Assembly (NCBI RefSeq): GCF_963975745.1
Contig: NZ_CAXBIB010000003.1
Location: 124,001 to 188,000 of the forward strand
DNA from: Parvibaculum sp963975745
GTDB taxonomy: Bacteria > Pseudomonadota > Alphaproteobacteria > Parvibaculales > Parvibaculaceae
Reading direction: 5' to 3'
DNA length: 64,000 bases
Shown: piece after piece, positions 62,993-64,000 of the stretch
Layout: every line of letters starts with the position of its first letter
Position numbering within the stretch: position 1 is the first letter of the stretch
The notes under the pieces: model-generated
Told to the model about the DNA's origin: nothing
Database searches by the model: none
Seen by the model: only the letters and a program-made list of their open reading frames with translations
Translations under genes and position numbers: made by a program

Positions 62993-63019
62993 GGGCGGCT
63001 TCGGCCGCCCTTTTCTTTT
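62993..63019 (+). terminator. Rho-independent terminator after rpmB
   Basis: GGGCGGC-TTCG-GCCGCCC (62993-63010) with a stable UUCG tetraloop, followed by TTTTCTTTT. Confidence 0.93.
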
Positions 63020-63118
63020 CCGGCGAATTTTACCCAGTTTATCGAAAGTCCGGATGTCCCCTTTTCAGGATGTGGTACGCGCCGCTAGACTTTGCCCGAT
63101 GTAATTGGGGGTGTGCGG

Positions 63119-63799
63119 ATGCTGGATAGCGGGGTTGATCGAGTGCCGATCAGCCGGCCGGGCTTTGTTGCGCGGCTGATCACGACGATCGTGCGCCTGA
63201 TCGTGCCGGTCCTTGCCTTGAGCACGGCCTTTCTCTCCGCATATTTTCTTCGCGAAATGCCGGTCGCCGAGGGGCGTTATCTGGCTATCTTCGATACCCG
63301 GCTTGACGCGTCGGCCTGGCTGACATGGGGTCTTGTGGTTCTGCCGGGTGTTTTCTTCATTCTCAATCTGACCAGCCGCCGTTATGGGCCGGCCCTCACG
63401 CTCACTGCGGCCCTTGTCGCATGGGTGCTGATCGGCGGCGCACTTTTCTGGGCACTGCGCGACGGCATCATCGTCGATTTCGAGCGGGAGATCGCTCCCT
63501 ATCCCGAGGCAGCCGCCTTCGCCGGCGCTATGGCGCTCGCGCAGCTGGTCAATATTCTGACCTTCGATTGGGTGCGTGGTATTCCCTGGTGGAAGGCGCC
63601 CTTTCTGGCGGCATTGATCGGGGGATTGGCTTTTTCCGTTGCCTTCAGCATGCGACCGACAGCTTCATGGGACGATGCGTTGATCGCGCGGCTCATTGTC
63701 GAGGCTGGACTGTATTTCAGTTGGGCGCTGCTGCAGCTTCTTCCGACCGGGATGCTGCGCCGGACCATTCGTCCGCTGTCTGGCTTTGGGGGTGCCTGA
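63119..63799 (+). CDS. VUT-family membrane protein (queuosine-precursor transporter-like)
   Basis: 226 residues from the ATG at 63119. Six hydrophobic segments. FILNLTSRRYGPALTLTAAL, QLVNILTFDWVRGIPWWKAP and the following AALIGGLAFSVAFSM resemble the VUT/YhhQ pattern (FxxxDxxxxxxG ... QxxDxxxFxxxR). Proposed substrate preQ0/preQ1 for queuosine, by family only. The end overlaps 83 bp with the convergent gene at 63717. Confidence 0.65.
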   Translation: MLDSGVDRVPISRPGFVARLITTIVRLIVPVLALSTAFLSAYFLREMPVAEGRYLAIFDTRLDASAWLTWGLVVLPGVFFILNLTSRRYGPALTLTAALVAWVLIGGALFWALRDGIIVDFEREIAPYPEAAAFAGAMALAQLVNILTFDWVRGIPWWKAPFLAALIGGLAFSVAFSMRPTASWDDALIARLIVEAGLYFSWALLQLLPTGMLRRTIRPLSGFGGA

Positions 63800-64000
63800 T
63801 CGTATCGGCAGTTGCTGCGGGGGATGTTCCGCTCAGGCGAAACATCAACAGAAGCGTTCGCTGCAGCATGTTGAAGTTGTTGTCGGATATCGCGTAGATC
63901 AGCAGGTCGCCATTGCTGTCCTCACGAACGGCCAGTCCCTCCATATTGTCGATCGAATAGCGCTGCCCGACATCGATCAGAACCGGACCGTCGACGAGTG
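63717..64000 (-). CDS. Phytase-type esterase-like protein, 3' part
   Basis: Open from the window edge. The visible C-terminal part (VDGPVLIDVGQRYSIDNMEG, LLIYAISDNNFNMLQRTLLL) is the end of the esterase-like-activity-of-phytase family (PF13449), whose members have a beta-propeller and are usually secreted. After MFRLSG about 36 Ser/Thr/Ala-rich residues extend into the convergent VUT gene; the family normally ends near MFRL. Start lies beyond the window. Confidence 0.8.
   Translation of the reverse strand, partial: LVDGPVLIDVGQRYSIDNMEGLAVREDSNGDLLIYAISDNNFNMLQRTLLLMFRLSGTSPAATADTIRHPQSQTADEWSGAASRSEEAAAAPN

Overview
The window is GC-rich chromosomal DNA of an alphaproteobacterium. Gene content (RpoH-type sigma factor, CarD/CdnL-family regulator, FdxA, a PleC/DivJ-like histidine kinase, many PAS_5-type proteins, a 718-residue methylmalonyl-CoA mutase with MeaB) and the density of acyl-CoA enzymes fit a Hyphomicrobiales-like degrader such as Parvibaculum. 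That assignment is inference from gene content, not a database match.

Region 1 (1-20.8 kb) is dominated by acyl-CoA and xenobiotic/lipid catabolism: four AMP-forming acyl-CoA ligases, a luciferase-like flavin monooxygenase, several SDR dehydrogenases, and a seven-gene minus-strand operon (9418 to 3568: two carboxymuconolactone-decarboxylase-like proteins, SDR, metallo-beta-lactamase-fold hydrolase, two GSTs and a GH84 O-GlcNAcase-like hydrolase). The operon diverges from a ligase, feruloyl-CoA-synthase-like ligase and DUF924 set. A TetR gene with a strong palindromic operator controls its own upstream region and an SDR. A SulP transporter closes the block.

Region 2 (20.8-32.2 kb) has a tightly coupled glpD / lipid-kinase-like / alkyl-DHAP-synthase-like operon (candidate ether-lipid module), a DsbA-fold isomerase, twin alpha/beta hydrolases, an SDR, a GNAT protein and a DmdC-like acyl-CoA dehydrogenase. 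It is punctuated by mosaics of nested palindromic repeats (27.9-28.4, 29.8-30.3 kb).

Region 3 (32.2-35.5 kb) is accessory: repeat-rich DNA surrounds a visibly AT-richer islet with a ParA-like ATPase and an HEPN-domain protein (RX4H motif) in one operon, plus an XRE antitoxin-like gene with no visible toxin. The ATPase-HEPN pair is the best candidate for an undescribed, probably defensive, system.

Region 4 (35.6-41.3 kb) has four PAS_5-family proteins in a cluster, a small secreted protein, a hotdog thioesterase, a beta-barrel outer membrane protein, an enoyl-CoA hydratase and a PilZ protein. Intergenic DNA at 38.5-38.8 and 39.3 kb carries helically phased repeats that look like operators.

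Region 5 (41.4-64 kb) is mostly core: DUF6165/glycosyltransferase 9, tRNA-Arg(CCT), a thermonuclease-like protein, an M48 lipoprotein peptidase, rpoH, a CarD protein with a histone-H1-like N-terminal tail, fdxA, TerB, an S4 protein, a Suv3-like helicase, an acyl-CoA dehydrogenase, a multidomain histidine kinase, the methylmalonyl-CoA mutase/MeaB pair, rpmB, a VUT-family membrane protein, and the end of a phytase-esterase-like gene running off the window.
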